Below, in pieces: positions 8,299 through 16,622 of a stretch of 18,261 bases of DNA (within the stretch, counting starts at the first letter, position 1; each line of letters opens with the position of its first letter). The notes beneath the pieces are model-generated. The model did no database searches. It was given only the letters and a program-made list of their open reading frames with translations, and was not told the origin of the DNA. The position numbers and the translations under genes are program-made. This DNA comes from JAWXCH01 sp034440595 (GTDB taxonomy: Bacteria > Planctomycetota > Planctomycetia > Pirellulales > JALHPA01): the NCBI GenBank assembly GCA_034440595.1, contig JAWXCH010000422.1, forward strand, positions 1-18,261. Direction: 5' to 3'.

Positions 8299-9396
8299 TT
8301 ATTTTCCGTTTTCGGGATCTTCGCTGGCGTTCGTCGACTTATCGGTGTCCTGATCTTCCGATGCAGCTAGGCCTTCTCGAATCAGCCATTCATCTAATTC
8401 TTCCGGTAGTGGAATTTCGAACGGAAATGGCGGGAGAAAATCCAGCGATACCATTTCATCGTCTTCCGTCTCTTCTTTTTCTTCCTCTGGGAAATCCGTT
8501 CCTACGTGGCACTTTGGAAGTTGTTGCCTCAACCAATCGGAACGGGACTTAGAAATAGGAACGTCCATCAACGAAAGTGTTTCCAGATGAGTCAACTTAG
8601 GAAACACCTCGAAAACATTGTCATCGATCTTGTTGCTTATCAGGTCGAGATATTGCAAGCCACTGAGTTCTGAAATAGTACGCCAAGCTTCGGAACTTAA
8701 GCTGCCGGTTGTTCTAAATGCCAGGCTTGATAGCCCCTTCATTCGCACTAGAGATCGAAATCCCGGATCAGTAATTGGACCTTTTAGAAACAATGTTGTT
8801 AGATTTGTTAACTGGCCAATTGTTTTCAATCCCTCGTTCGTAATTGCGTGCCCTGCACTGAGATAACTAAAATGTTGCAAATGCAGAAATTCGTCGTATG
8901 CAATTCCGCTACTAGTGGCGGAATTACCCAAAACCAAAGACTCTAGATTCTTCAGTCGACCTAATTGTGCTATCCCATCGTCACTGACCGAGGCGCCCTC
9001 AATATTCAACTCCTTTAGCGAATTGATCCTAGCGATGTGACCTAAAGTCTCATCGTCAACTTGCGATGTGTGATCGATTACTAAGTACTCAAGCCGTGGA
9101 AAGTTCTTCAATTCTGCAAAACCACGCTTGCTGACGGCAGTCTGCGACAAATCCAGCATTTCAAGATCCCGCAATGAAAGCAGACTCAACAGATCGCTAT
9201 CGGCGAAGTCTGTGCGAGAAACACTCAGTTTCTTGAGGGAGCTGCATTTGCTGATGATGGGAATCAATCGCTGAACGCCTGTTTGGCGTAATTTGAGCTG
9301 AATTTCAATCAAGTTTCCTTGTCGATCCGACCTTGTCAAATCGAGGCAGCCGGCTTGTTGCAATTGAGCAAAGATTTCATTCGCTGCGTCTGGCAT
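8299..9396 (-). CDS. Leucine-rich-repeat protein with acidic C-terminal tail
   Basis: Roughly nine leucine-rich repeats of about 23-25 residues run through most of the 365 residues, with units such as LEMLDLSQTAVSKRGF and LKELNIEGASVSDDGI. They resemble the ribonuclease-inhibitor-like LRRs frequent in planctomycetes and usually mediate protein binding. After the repeats come an EEEKEETEDDE stretch and a tail rich in Asp, Glu and Ser. I chose the ATG at 9396, which has CGAGGA four bases upstream. A GTG at 9498 would add 34 residues and overlap the stress-protein gene. The gene is visibly AT-richer than its neighbours (8761-8820 counts to about 37% GC). No signal peptide is visible; partner unknown. 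Confidence 0.82.
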   Translation of the reverse strand: MPDAANEIFAQLQQAGCLDLTRSDRQGNLIEIQLKLRQTGVQRLIPIISKCSSLKKLSVSRTDFADSDLLSLLSLRDLEMLDLSQTAVSKRGFAELKNFPRLEYLVIDHTSQVDDETLGHIARINSLKELNIEGASVSDDGIAQLGRLKNLESLVLGNSATSSGIAYDEFLHLQHFSYLSAGHAITNEGLKTIGQLTNLTTLFLKGPITDPGFRSLVRMKGLSSLAFRTTGSLSSEAWRTISELSGLQYLDLISNKIDDNVFEVFPKLTHLETLSLMDVPISKSRSDWLRQQLPKCHVGTDFPEEEKEETEDDEMVSLDFLPPFPFEIPLPEELDEWLIREGLAASEDQDTDKSTNASEDPENGK

Positions 9397-9458
9397 TTCG
9401 TCCTCGTTGAAATCAGAATGAACAGCAGCACCCAATGGATCAGGCTGATGTGGGTTTT

Positions 9459-10367
9459 CTATCCCCCACTGGCCCGTGGCACGACTAGGACCGAACACGG
9501 AGCATAGGCCAGGATTTTTTCTGACGTACTGCCGAGTAGCATCCGGCTGAGGCGGCTTTTTACGCTTTTGCCGACCACCACCACATCGATCTTCTCACGC
9601 GTGATGGCGGCCAAAAGCTGCTCGGTTGGGTTGCCTTCGGCCACAATCGGTGGCGATTGAAAACCGGCCGGCAGTTTCTGCTGATAGGTAGTCAGTTCGG
9701 TCACGCTCGTCTGCCGCTCAGACTCATGCTCAGAAACCCAGGCCTGTGTCATCGCTTCGGTATCGGCATCGCGTGCGCGGTCGCGAACCCATTGCGGTAA
9801 GTGGCTTGGCAACAACGACTCGATAACCACCATCACCTGGCCCGCAACTCCGGCTGGCCAATTGATATTTTGAAGGATCTCGGACTGCGCGTCGGCATTG
9901 GTGGCATCGTAAGCCAATAGCACCTTCAGCGGAGTCTCAGGTGAGAGTGCATGGCCATGTCGCACAACCAGCACCGGAATGGGGGAAGTACGAACCACGG
10001 CACTGGAGACACTTCCCAGCAGCATTGTTTCCATTCGTCCTAACCCACGCGCACCGACGACAATCAGATCGGCCCCCCATTGTCCGGCGGCGGCGATCAG
10101 TTCATCGGCTGGGCGCTCGGTCCCCACTATCGTATGAGCCTGACTTTGAAAGTGCTCGGGCAGGTGCTTCTTGGCTTCGTCAAAGACGACGTTGGCAATC
10201 GCCTCGCAGGCGCGGTTCTGCATGGTCGCATCGTCCGCATCATTGAGCGGCGCATCCCCGCACGAGTGGTACAGTGCGACTTCGTCCGTCGGGAGGAGCA
10301 AATGGCCGATTGCCTGGACTGCGGCAAAACTGAACGGGCTGCCATCCACGCCAATGAGAACTTTCAT
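9459..10367 (-). CDS. Tandem universal stress protein (two UspA domains)
   Basis: Of 302 residues, domain 1 spans about 1-140 and domain 2 about 146-298, each beginning with a VLIGVDGS-like or VLLAYDAT strand. Domain 1 has the full nucleotide motif G105-x2-G108-x9-G118-S119, expected to bind ATP. In domain 2 the second glycine is replaced by valine (G266-x2-V269-x9-G279-S280), so ATP binding there may be lost or altered. Usp proteins are cytoplasmic stress or energy-status factors. It lies upstream of the LRR/Cys-pair genes in the same direction, 62 bases apart with the chosen LRR start, so shared transcription is possible. Upstream is a hairpin-rich gap, so it probably has its own promoter. 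Confidence 0.92.
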   Translation of the reverse strand: MKVLIGVDGSPFSFAAVQAIGHLLLPTDEVALYHSCGDAPLNDADDATMQNRACEAIANVVFDEAKKHLPEHFQSQAHTIVGTERPADELIAAAGQWGADLIVVGARGLGRMETMLLGSVSSAVVRTSPIPVLVVRHGHALSPETPLKVLLAYDATNADAQSEILQNINWPAGVAGQVMVVIESLLPSHLPQWVRDRARDADTEAMTQAWVSEHESERQTSVTELTTYQQKLPAGFQSPPIVAEGNPTEQLLAAITREKIDVVVVGKSVKSRLSRMLLGSTSEKILAYAPCSVLVVPRASGG

Positions 10368-10478
10368 GAGAGATCGATTCCTGACGGTCTACTTTGCAGA
10401 ATGAACGTGCCCACACGCAACAAGCTGCCGCTGATTCTACCACGGGGAGGGGCTGAAGCCAATTTGTGAACACAGTCG

Positions 10479-10622
10479 CCTTTCGCTCCGTCGAAAGGGC
10501 GCTCTCCCGTTTACGGTCGACAAGAATATAACCGCTTCGCGGTAACCGGTTTTGGGAATACGAACCTAGGGTACGCCGCTGCGCAGCGAACCCTAGGCTT
10601 TGGAATGCAACGCCTTCGGCGT
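10479..10622. repeat. Array of four short perfect hairpins
   Basis: (a) 10479-10498: CCTTTCG/CGAAAGG. (b) 10531-10543: ACCGC-TTC-GCGGT. (c) 10565-10597: outer arms CCTAGGGT/ACCCTAGG enclosing the 12-base palindrome CGCTGCGCAGCG. (d) 10610-10622: ACGCC-TTC-GGCGT. All arms are exact. The modules resemble intergenic palindromes I recall from Pirellulales genomes (memory, not searched). They follow the acetolactate synthase gene and precede the stress-protein gene, so they could end transcription, stabilise RNA ends, or be mobile mini-repeats. Confidence 0.65.
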
Positions 10623-10667
10623 ACTTGCAAATTAGCGTGATTGCAGTTCAACGCCAACAATGAATCG

Positions 10668-10691
10668 CACTGGCGGAGCCAGTGGCATACG
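10668..10691 (+). repeat. CACTGGC-rGA-GCCAGTG repeat, copy A
   Basis: A perfect 7-bp inverted repeat with a GGA loop at 10668-10684 is followed by GCATACG. It matches copy B at 13656-13679 at 22 of 24 positions, in the same strand orientation. The similarity extends past the palindrome on one side only, which suggests a repeat with direction rather than chance dyad symmetry. Confidence 0.7.
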
Positions 10692-10835
10692 GCCTATCGC
10701 AACAGAATGCCTTGCGTAGTTCCTGGTACGTTCCACGCACCGGACGATTGATTTGCGGGCCGTCCACTGTGATCGTACCGCAATGGTTTGCGAGGTCCAA
10801 CGGAGTTCGCGGTGCGTTGCACGTCCCCTACTTTG

Positions 10836-12605
10836 TTAATCCTTGATCAGCTCGCGGACGGTCATGCCGGATGGAATCATCGGCAGCACGTGTTCCTGGT
10901 ACGGGGTCTCGACATCCAAGAGGAACGGCCCGTCGTAGGCAATCATCTCTTGCAAGGCACCGACCAGTTCCGACTTTTTCTTCACGTAACGAGCACCGCA
11001 GCCGAATCCCTTGGCGATTTCGACAAAGTTCGGATACCGCTCGGCCGGAGTGTTACGATTACCCTGCCCAGAGGCCTCTGGATTGCCAATTGGTCCCAGA
11101 TAGGTGTGCGCACGATTTCCCTTGAAGAAGCGATCTTCCCATTGCACGACCATGCCTAAGTGCTGGTTGTTCAGCAGCAGCACCTTGACCGGCAGATTCT
11201 CGCAGAAGCAAGTGGCCAATTCTTGAATGTTCATCAAAAAACTGCCGTCGCCGTCGATATCGACCACTAATTTGTCGGGATAGGCGGCTTTGGCACCCAT
11301 TGCGGCAGGCAGGCCGAAGCCCATGGTGCCGAGTCCAGAGCTAGAGAGCCAGGTACGCGGGTGCATAAATTTGTAGTACTGAGCGGCCCACATCTGATGC
11401 TGGCCGACGCCGACGGTGATGATCGTGTCTTCACCTTTGGTCAAACGGGACAGCTCAGCGATGGCGTGCTGCGGTAGGATCCCCTCGTACGATTGATCGT
11501 ACTTAAACGGGTCGGCCTTCCTCCATTCGTTGACCTGCTTGATCCACGGCTCAAGTCCCTCCGGTCGCTCGACGATCTTGTTGATCTCTTTCAAGGCGAA
11601 TCGAACATCGCTGACGATCGGAATATGTGCCTGCTTGTTCTTGTTTAGTTCCGACGGATCGACATCGATATGAACGATGAACGCATGCTTGGCAAACTGC
11701 GATTTGTCGCCGGTGACACGGTCGTCAAAGCGAACGCCAAGGGCAATCAGCAGGTCGCATTCATCGACTGCATAGTTGGAATAAACGCTGCCATGCATGC
11801 CCAGCATATCGAGAAACAGCGGATCGTCACCGCGCACGGCACCCAGGCCCATGACGGTGGTCGTAACCGGAATGCCGGTCTTTTTGATTAGCGTTCGCAG
11901 TTCTTCGCTGGCGTTGGACGAAATGATTCCACCACCGGCATAAATCACCGGTCGCTTCGACTGCTTGATGGCTGCAACGACCTGGGCAATCTGCTCGGGG
12001 CGTGCGGTGCGGTTTTCGATCTGGTAGCCCGGCAGATTCATCGGCACGTCAAAATCCGGAACGATCGTGGCCATTTGCACATTCTTTGGCAGATCGACCA
12101 GAACCGGGCCGGGACGGCCACTCACCGCGACATGAAACGCCTCGCGCATCACACGGGCAATGTCATTGACATTGGTCACCAGATAATGGTGCTTGGTAAT
12201 ACCACGGCAGACTTCGACGATCGGTGTTTCTTGAAAAGCGTCGGATCCGATGACCGGTGTGCCGACCTGCCCGGTGATGGCAATCAGCGGAATGCTGTCC
12301 ATCTTGGCATCGCCAATGGCGGTGACCAAGTTCAGCGCGCCCGGCCCGCTGGTCGCCATGCAGACGCCCGGCTTGCCGGTGGTCCGTGCGTAACCGTGAG
12401 CGGCAAAGGATCCCCCTTGCTCGTGCCGCGGCAGAATCGTGCGGATTTTGTCCTTATAACGAGTCAGCGCCTGATGGAGCGGCATGCTGGCCCCGCCCGG
12501 ATAGGCAAAGATTACATCGACGCCGTGGTTGACCAAAGATTGGATCACCACGTCGGCTCCGTTCATCAATTGGTTGGCAGCACGGGGTTTGTCGACAGTC
12601 GCCAC
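10836..12605 (-). CDS. ilvB: Acetolactate synthase large subunit, biosynthetic type
   Basis: The product is a 589-residue ThDP enzyme that condenses pyruvate with pyruvate or 2-oxobutyrate, the first common step of valine, leucine and isoleucine synthesis. The N-terminal PYR domain has the essential Glu62 (RHEQGGSFAA), then the FAD-interacting middle domain, then the PP domain with the GDG motif at 452-454 and the paired Asn at 479-480 (LLLNNQHLGMVVQWE). Length and the QHLGMVVQWE segment fit the biosynthetic class, not the catabolic alsS type. The start codon is GTG, with GAGG seven bases upstream. No regulatory-subunit gene (ilvN) lies beside it: downstream is a hairpin array and a stress protein, so ilvN must be elsewhere or absent. 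Confidence 0.95.
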   Translation of the reverse strand: MATVDKPRAANQLMNGADVVIQSLVNHGVDVIFAYPGGASMPLHQALTRYKDKIRTILPRHEQGGSFAAHGYARTTGKPGVCMATSGPGALNLVTAIGDAKMDSIPLIAITGQVGTPVIGSDAFQETPIVEVCRGITKHHYLVTNVNDIARVMREAFHVAVSGRPGPVLVDLPKNVQMATIVPDFDVPMNLPGYQIENRTARPEQIAQVVAAIKQSKRPVIYAGGGIISSNASEELRTLIKKTGIPVTTTVMGLGAVRGDDPLFLDMLGMHGSVYSNYAVDECDLLIALGVRFDDRVTGDKSQFAKHAFIVHIDVDPSELNKNKQAHIPIVSDVRFALKEINKIVERPEGLEPWIKQVNEWRKADPFKYDQSYEGILPQHAIAELSRLTKGEDTIITVGVGQHQMWAAQYYKFMHPRTWLSSSGLGTMGFGLPAAMGAKAAYPDKLVVDIDGDGSFLMNIQELATCFCENLPVKVLLLNNQHLGMVVQWEDRFFKGNRAHTYLGPIGNPEASGQGNRNTPAERYPNFVEIAKGFGCGARYVKKKSELVGALQEMIAYDGPFLLDVETPYQEHVLPMIPSGMTVRELIKD

Positions 12606-12978
12606 GGGTATACCTCGTCAGAATTAGGGGGCAAAACTCGCTACAGGCCTTTGGGGCCAAACACTTTAGGATACGCTGTTACTGGCATTATTTCAACCGT
12701 TTGAAAACCGCTTTTATCGGTCATTCGGTATAGGAGGTGGAAAATTGGCCCGGTTTTGCAACCTTTTCCCACAGCCGAACAACTGCTACCGGACAGCGTG
12801 ATGAGCCAGGAGCAGTCGTGGAGGTTCGCCGCCAACGATTTAACCGGCAGCGGCGGAAGAGTCGCAATTCAGAATTCGCGCCGACAATCGGGTAAAAAAG
12901 TGGTATGACGTGGGGTATTGATTCTGCGTATTTGCTTGTTGTTTCCAACCGTTTATTCAATTTCAATTGGAGTTCATG
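12606..12978. other. Divergent intergenic region
   Basis: These 373 bases separate the divergent starts of ilvB and the DoxX gene, so they should carry both promoters. There is a small GGCC/GGCC stem at 12646-12658 in the ilvB leader and an AGGAGG at 12733-12738 that leads only to a 19-codon frame starting with TTG. I see no leader peptide with branched-chain codons and no attenuator. Confidence 0.5.
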
Positions 12979-13467
12979 ATGTCGCAGCCAAGTCATTCCT
13001 GTGCCGCAACCGATTTTGGCCTGCTACTCATCCGAGTGATTGTCGCGACCGTGATGGTCTATCACGGAGCCGGAAAACTGTTCCCGGTGTTTGGCGGACC
13101 GACGATGGAGAGCAAGGAGGATAAGCCGGGACTGATTGAGAATGTAGAGAAAATGGGGCTTCCAATGCCGAAGGAGATGGCTTATGCCGCAGCCTTTTCT
13201 GAGTTCTTCGGTGGAATCTTAGTCGGGCTGGGAGTATTAACGCGGCTGGCGGCGATTCCGATTGCCATTACGATGTTTGTGGCGGCGTTCAAGGTGCATG
13301 GTCATGCCTTTTCTCTCAAGGACGGGGGAATGGAGTATGCATTAACAATGGCCGTCATTGCCACCGCACTGATCTTCACCGGTGCCGGTCGAATCTCTTT
13401 TGATGGGATCATGGGCGCACGCAGAGGTTCGCGCGTCAATCCGGTTTCTGCGGTGCAGGAGCGCTAA
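12979..13467 (+). CDS. DoxX family integral membrane protein
   Basis: This 162-residue protein has four predicted membrane helices at about 13-35, 67-88, 90-107 and 120-138. The DoxX signature features are visible: LLLIRVIVATVMVYHGAGKLF in helix 1 and a GxGVLTRLAAIPIAI-like turn between helices 2 and 3. Relatives are DoxX/DoxD-type quinone-linked or redox-associated membrane proteins with poorly defined roles. Two adjacent ATG codons (12976 and 12979) are possible. GGAG at 12969-12972 lies six bases before the second, which I chose. It stands alone; a hairpin at 13579-13598 lies downstream. Confidence 0.85.
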   Translation: MSQPSHSCAATDFGLLLIRVIVATVMVYHGAGKLFPVFGGPTMESKEDKPGLIENVEKMGLPMPKEMAYAAAFSEFFGGILVGLGVLTRLAAIPIAITMFVAAFKVHGHAFSLKDGGMEYALTMAVIATALIFTGAGRISFDGIMGARRGSRVNPVSAVQER

Positions 13468-13578
13468 AGACTTTTGCGGGGAGAATGGGTGAACGTGAGT
13501 GAGATTCGAGACAAGCCGCCGCAGCCAAGCATGGTAGAGAGTCTTGCGTCGTTCGTTCCACGACACGCTGCAAAATGG

Positions 13579-13598
13579 ATTCCCGCCTTCGCGGGAAT
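13579..13598. repeat. dRS3-like hairpin repeat (ATTCCC-N8-GGGAAT)
   Basis: A 20-base element has perfect 8-bp arms ATTCCCGC/GCGGGAAT and a CTTC loop, flanked by TGG on the left and GAC on the right. It fits the ATTCCC-N8-GGGAAT pattern known as dRS3 in Neisseria and seen as a similar interspersed element in other bacteria. It lies 112 bases after the DoxX stop, between converging genes, and could also work as a two-way terminator stem. Confidence 0.7.
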
Positions 13599-13655
13599 GA
13601 CGGACTCTCTCCCGTCGCTGGAGCTTCGGCTTAGTGTGAGTCAACTCGCTAAAAG

Positions 13656-13679
13656 CACTGGCAGAGCCAGTGGCACACG
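13656..13679 (+). repeat. CACTGGC-rGA-GCCAGTG repeat, copy B
   Basis: A perfect 7-bp inverted repeat with an AGA loop (13656-13672) is followed by GCACACG. It matches copy A at 10668-10691 at 22 of 24 positions. It ends 16 bases from the stop of the RND exporter gene. The two differences from copy A are in the loop and in the tail, so the stem is conserved. Confidence 0.7.
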
Positions 13680-13694
13680 CCTCACTGCGGCGAA

Positions 13695-16622
13695 CTACGC
13701 ATGGCGCGAGCTGTGCGTGGCTTGCAGGTGTGGTTGCGGCACGGGTTCGTGCTTATTGCCAAATGGCACCGTTGAGGCGGGTTCCAGTTGCTTCCCTTTT
13801 TGCTTGGCATCGTGACCATGCTTTGAGGAAGAATTGGCTTGCTTCTGCCTCGCCATTTTGCGGCGAATTCCCCAGGCAAAGATCGCTCCGCCGGGACCGG
13901 CAAGAACCGCCGGCAACATGACTAGGTTGCCGACCAATGCGATCGTCAACATCGCAATCATCATGATGCCGAAATTGCGAGTCGGCATGAATGGACTGAG
14001 CGAGAAGACGGCCAAGCCGATGCCGATCACTCCCCAGCTTTGATACATCGCTCGGGCACAGCCCTTGTAGGCCAGCGATACGGCTTCCTTCCGAGTCATC
14101 CCTTCCATGATTCCCTGACGGAACCAGAGCATGAAATGCACTACGTCGTCGACAGTCACACCAAGTGCCACGCAGGGAGCCATGACAAAACCGATATCGA
14201 TGAACAGTGAGCCGGTACTGTAGTTGGTCAGGAAGTAATGAATCCAGCCCATCGCTCCAAAAACAACGACCGCTGGAAACGCACTTGGTAGCAGCAGCAC
14301 CATGCCGGCGGACCAGTCGCGACAGACAATCATCATGACAATGACAATCAGTGCAAAGTCGGTTACAAATCCAAGCAGCAGGCCATCGACCAGCGAGTTC
14401 TGTGCCTTATAGACCAGCGGAACCACCCCGGTGTATTCGTCACGAATTTCGATCTTGGTCTCGGCTTTTGCGGCTTCCAGGACCGGTCGAACCTGGGCCT
14501 GGAGCTCAGCGATGAACTTTGAGTAATCGATATTATTCAAGGCGCTAACACGTGCGCTGATTCGCCACAGTTCCTCGGCCTCGCCTGTCTTTGGGTTGAT
14601 TTGCTCGCGAAGATAGTCACCACGCATGAATTCATCGCGATGGCGAACCAACTGTTTGTTCAACACGCTATCGCCGATTCTGCCTGCTCCAAACAATGTG
14701 GCTGCGGCGGCACCAGCACCACCGGCAGGGGAATCAGGAGATTCCAAGTCGCGAGAGAACGTCACGGTCGACATGGTTCCGCCGACTACCTTGATTCCTT
14801 CGACCTTAATTTCTTCAACATTGCGCTGGATCTGTTCGACCATGCGCAGCCGGTCAAGAAAAGTAAGGCCCTCGGTGCCGTCGGTCTTGGGGAGGTGGAG
14901 AACGATTTCCATCGGGACCAGTGGTCCTAGCTCTTTTTCCAAAAACGCGTAATCGGCCAGGAGTCGCTCGCGTGGAGAGAGTAACTTCAACAATTGGACA
15001 GACGTTTCGCTATAGACCATTCCGTACCCGATGGCACCCATCACTAGCAAGCAGACTGCCGACAAGGCCAGATTGTGCTGGAGTACCCATTGTCCGGCGT
15101 TCCACCAAAAACCACCTTCGTGGGATAAGCCGGGATCGTGAGCATGCGGGGCATTATCAGCCGCTGGCCCAACGCCCGACGGCTCTTCGGCCTTGAGTTT
15201 CGGTTTCCACAGTTCCAACGCTGCCGGAATTAGGAAGATTAGTAGTGCCCCGCTGACCAGCACACCGACCGACGAATAAAATCCAAATATGCGAATTGGT
15301 ACCAGTTCGGTGTAGCACAAAGTCAGCAAACCGACCGCCGTCGTGCCGGTGGCCAAGCCAAGCGGAAGTGCCGCGTGTCGCAGGGCATCGCCCGCTGCAC
15401 CGTCGTAGACTCCCTTTTCCTTGACTACGTCGCGGTAGTAGTTGATCAGGTGAATCGCGCCCGACGTGGTTGCTACGTAAACGAGCGAGGGCATGGTGAA
15501 CAGGATTGCGTCCACAGGACTGCCGGCCCACCAGACGATGGAGAGACTGAGAATCGAGCTGTAGATACCGGCAAAGATCACGATCGAGACCAGACGCAAA
15601 TCACGCAGACTGAGCCATGACACGGCAAAGCCGATGATCACCGCAAAACCGGCCAACATATTGAGGCTCTTTTGTCCGGCTTCGTCGATGGCCACGTTAT
15701 CGACCGGAGGACCGCCCATGTGCAGTACGGCGGCGGGAATGGCACATTCGTTGATCGCCAGTTCGCGCAGTTTTTTGACTGCCAGGGCTTTGTTGGTCAG
15801 GGACTCTTCCGTCAGCGTGGCAACGAGGCAGGTCTGCCGCGAGGCAAGATCGGCTTGCAGAGCAGCCTCTTCCTCTTCGGTCATTTCTTCTTCGACATAC
15901 TCCTCGTCTGAACCAGTCGCTGCAACAGAGCTGGGCGTGGCAGTGCCGGCAGCAGCAGTCGAGCCGGCCACTGGTGCCGCGGCGATTTCCATCTTGGAGG
16001 CACCAAACAGCGAACCAGTCAGACGGTCAATAATCTCTTCCCGACTGAGGTTGAGCGGGGCAGACTGCATCTGCTCAACCACTCGCGCACCGGTCAGTAC
16101 CGATTTGAATAGAGTGGGTCGCTGGCGAACGATCTCGGCGACGGCTGCCTCTTCGTTCCATTTACCAGGAGTTCCGGCCAGATCGGCACTTGGCCAGACC
16201 AGCATGCGCTCTTCTTTCTCACCGACTCGGATCCAATCGCTGTAGACGGCATCTTGCCATTGAAATTCGCCGTCCGGGTCGGCCAGCATTCGCTGAGCTT
16301 TGCCCAGGTCGTAAGCCTTAAAGGGCTTGCCGTCGCGCGGCTTAACCTCGACGGCGGGGACCATTTTGCCGGCCAAAAACTCTAGCCGCTTATCATTTAG
16401 ATTGCAGCCGTCCCAACTGACGAGGATGAATTCTTCCCCCTGGAACTTCTTGCGAAACTGTTGATAGACCTGCGTCTCAGGGTACTCGAGAGGAACCCAG
16501 TTCTTGACGTCATTCTTGTTGGCCTTCTTGGCGTTGAGTGAACCGACCACCGCGAACGGTAGCAGGAACAAACAAACGGCCATGATATGCAACGAGTATC
16601 GAGCGTAGAACGACTTTTTCAT
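13695..16622 (-). CDS. RND superfamily / MMPL-type exporter
   Basis: The 975-residue polytopic protein has the duplicated RND layout: TM1 at about 10-29, periplasmic loop 30-318, TM2-6 at about 319-470, a cytoplasmic linker, TM7 near 517-537, periplasmic loop 538-742, and TM8-12 at about 745-920. The second half carries the acidic pair GVTVDDVVHF (Asp825-Asp826) in the helix used for proton relay. The matching helix of the first half reads VYVATTSGAIHL (about 381-392) and lacks acids. Residues 210-255 form an Ala/Thr-rich then Glu-rich insertion in the first loop. Length and acid placement fit lipid- or hopanoid-type MMPL exporters rather than drug AcrB pumps. The tail after about 925 is hydrophilic and probably disordered. 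No adaptor (MFP) or outer-membrane gene is adjacent; cargo unknown. Confidence 0.9.
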   Translation of the reverse strand: MKKSFYARYSLHIMAVCLFLLPFAVVGSLNAKKANKNDVKNWVPLEYPETQVYQQFRKKFQGEEFILVSWDGCNLNDKRLEFLAGKMVPAVEVKPRDGKPFKAYDLGKAQRMLADPDGEFQWQDAVYSDWIRVGEKEERMLVWPSADLAGTPGKWNEEAAVAEIVRQRPTLFKSVLTGARVVEQMQSAPLNLSREEIIDRLTGSLFGASKMEIAAAPVAGSTAAAGTATPSSVAATGSDEEYVEEEMTEEEEAALQADLASRQTCLVATLTEESLTNKALAVKKLRELAINECAIPAAVLHMGGPPVDNVAIDEAGQKSLNMLAGFAVIIGFAVSWLSLRDLRLVSIVIFAGIYSSILSLSIVWWAGSPVDAILFTMPSLVYVATTSGAIHLINYYRDVVKEKGVYDGAAGDALRHAALPLGLATGTTAVGLLTLCYTELVPIRIFGFYSSVGVLVSGALLIFLIPAALELWKPKLKAEEPSGVGPAADNAPHAHDPGLSHEGGFWWNAGQWVLQHNLALSAVCLLVMGAIGYGMVYSETSVQLLKLLSPRERLLADYAFLEKELGPLVPMEIVLHLPKTDGTEGLTFLDRLRMVEQIQRNVEEIKVEGIKVVGGTMSTVTFSRDLESPDSPAGGAGAAAATLFGAGRIGDSVLNKQLVRHRDEFMRGDYLREQINPKTGEAEELWRISARVSALNNIDYSKFIAELQAQVRPVLEAAKAETKIEIRDEYTGVVPLVYKAQNSLVDGLLLGFVTDFALIVIVMMIVCRDWSAGMVLLLPSAFPAVVVFGAMGWIHYFLTNYSTGSLFIDIGFVMAPCVALGVTVDDVVHFMLWFRQGIMEGMTRKEAVSLAYKGCARAMYQSWGVIGIGLAVFSLSPFMPTRNFGIMMIAMLTIALVGNLVMLPAVLAGPGGAIFAWGIRRKMARQKQANSSSKHGHDAKQKGKQLEPASTVPFGNKHEPVPQPHLQATHSSRHA

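Larger units (their letters stand above)
10368..10835. other. Intergenic region rich in hairpins
   Basis: The 468 bases between the 3' end of the acetolactate synthase gene and the 5' end of the stress-protein gene hold no credible gene. Five perfect short hairpins are packed into 10479-10684. The segment nearest the acetolactate synthase stop (about 10690-10835) shows nothing I can name. Confidence 0.6.

Noticed and set aside
9397..9498. Extended GTG start for the LRR protein
   Set aside because: It would overlap the stress-protein gene by 40 bases and lacks a good ribosome site, while the ATG at 9396 has CGAGGA just upstream.
12075..12704. 209-codon plus-strand frame
   Set aside because: Antisense to the well-supported ilvB gene.
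12733..12802. AGGAGG followed by a short frame from TTG
   Set aside because: Only 19 codons, a rare start codon and no conserved features. It has no branched-chain codon run that would suggest an ilv leader peptide.
15634..16245. 203-codon plus-strand frame
   Set aside because: Antisense shadow of the RND exporter's first periplasmic loop; Ser/Ala-rich with no domain.
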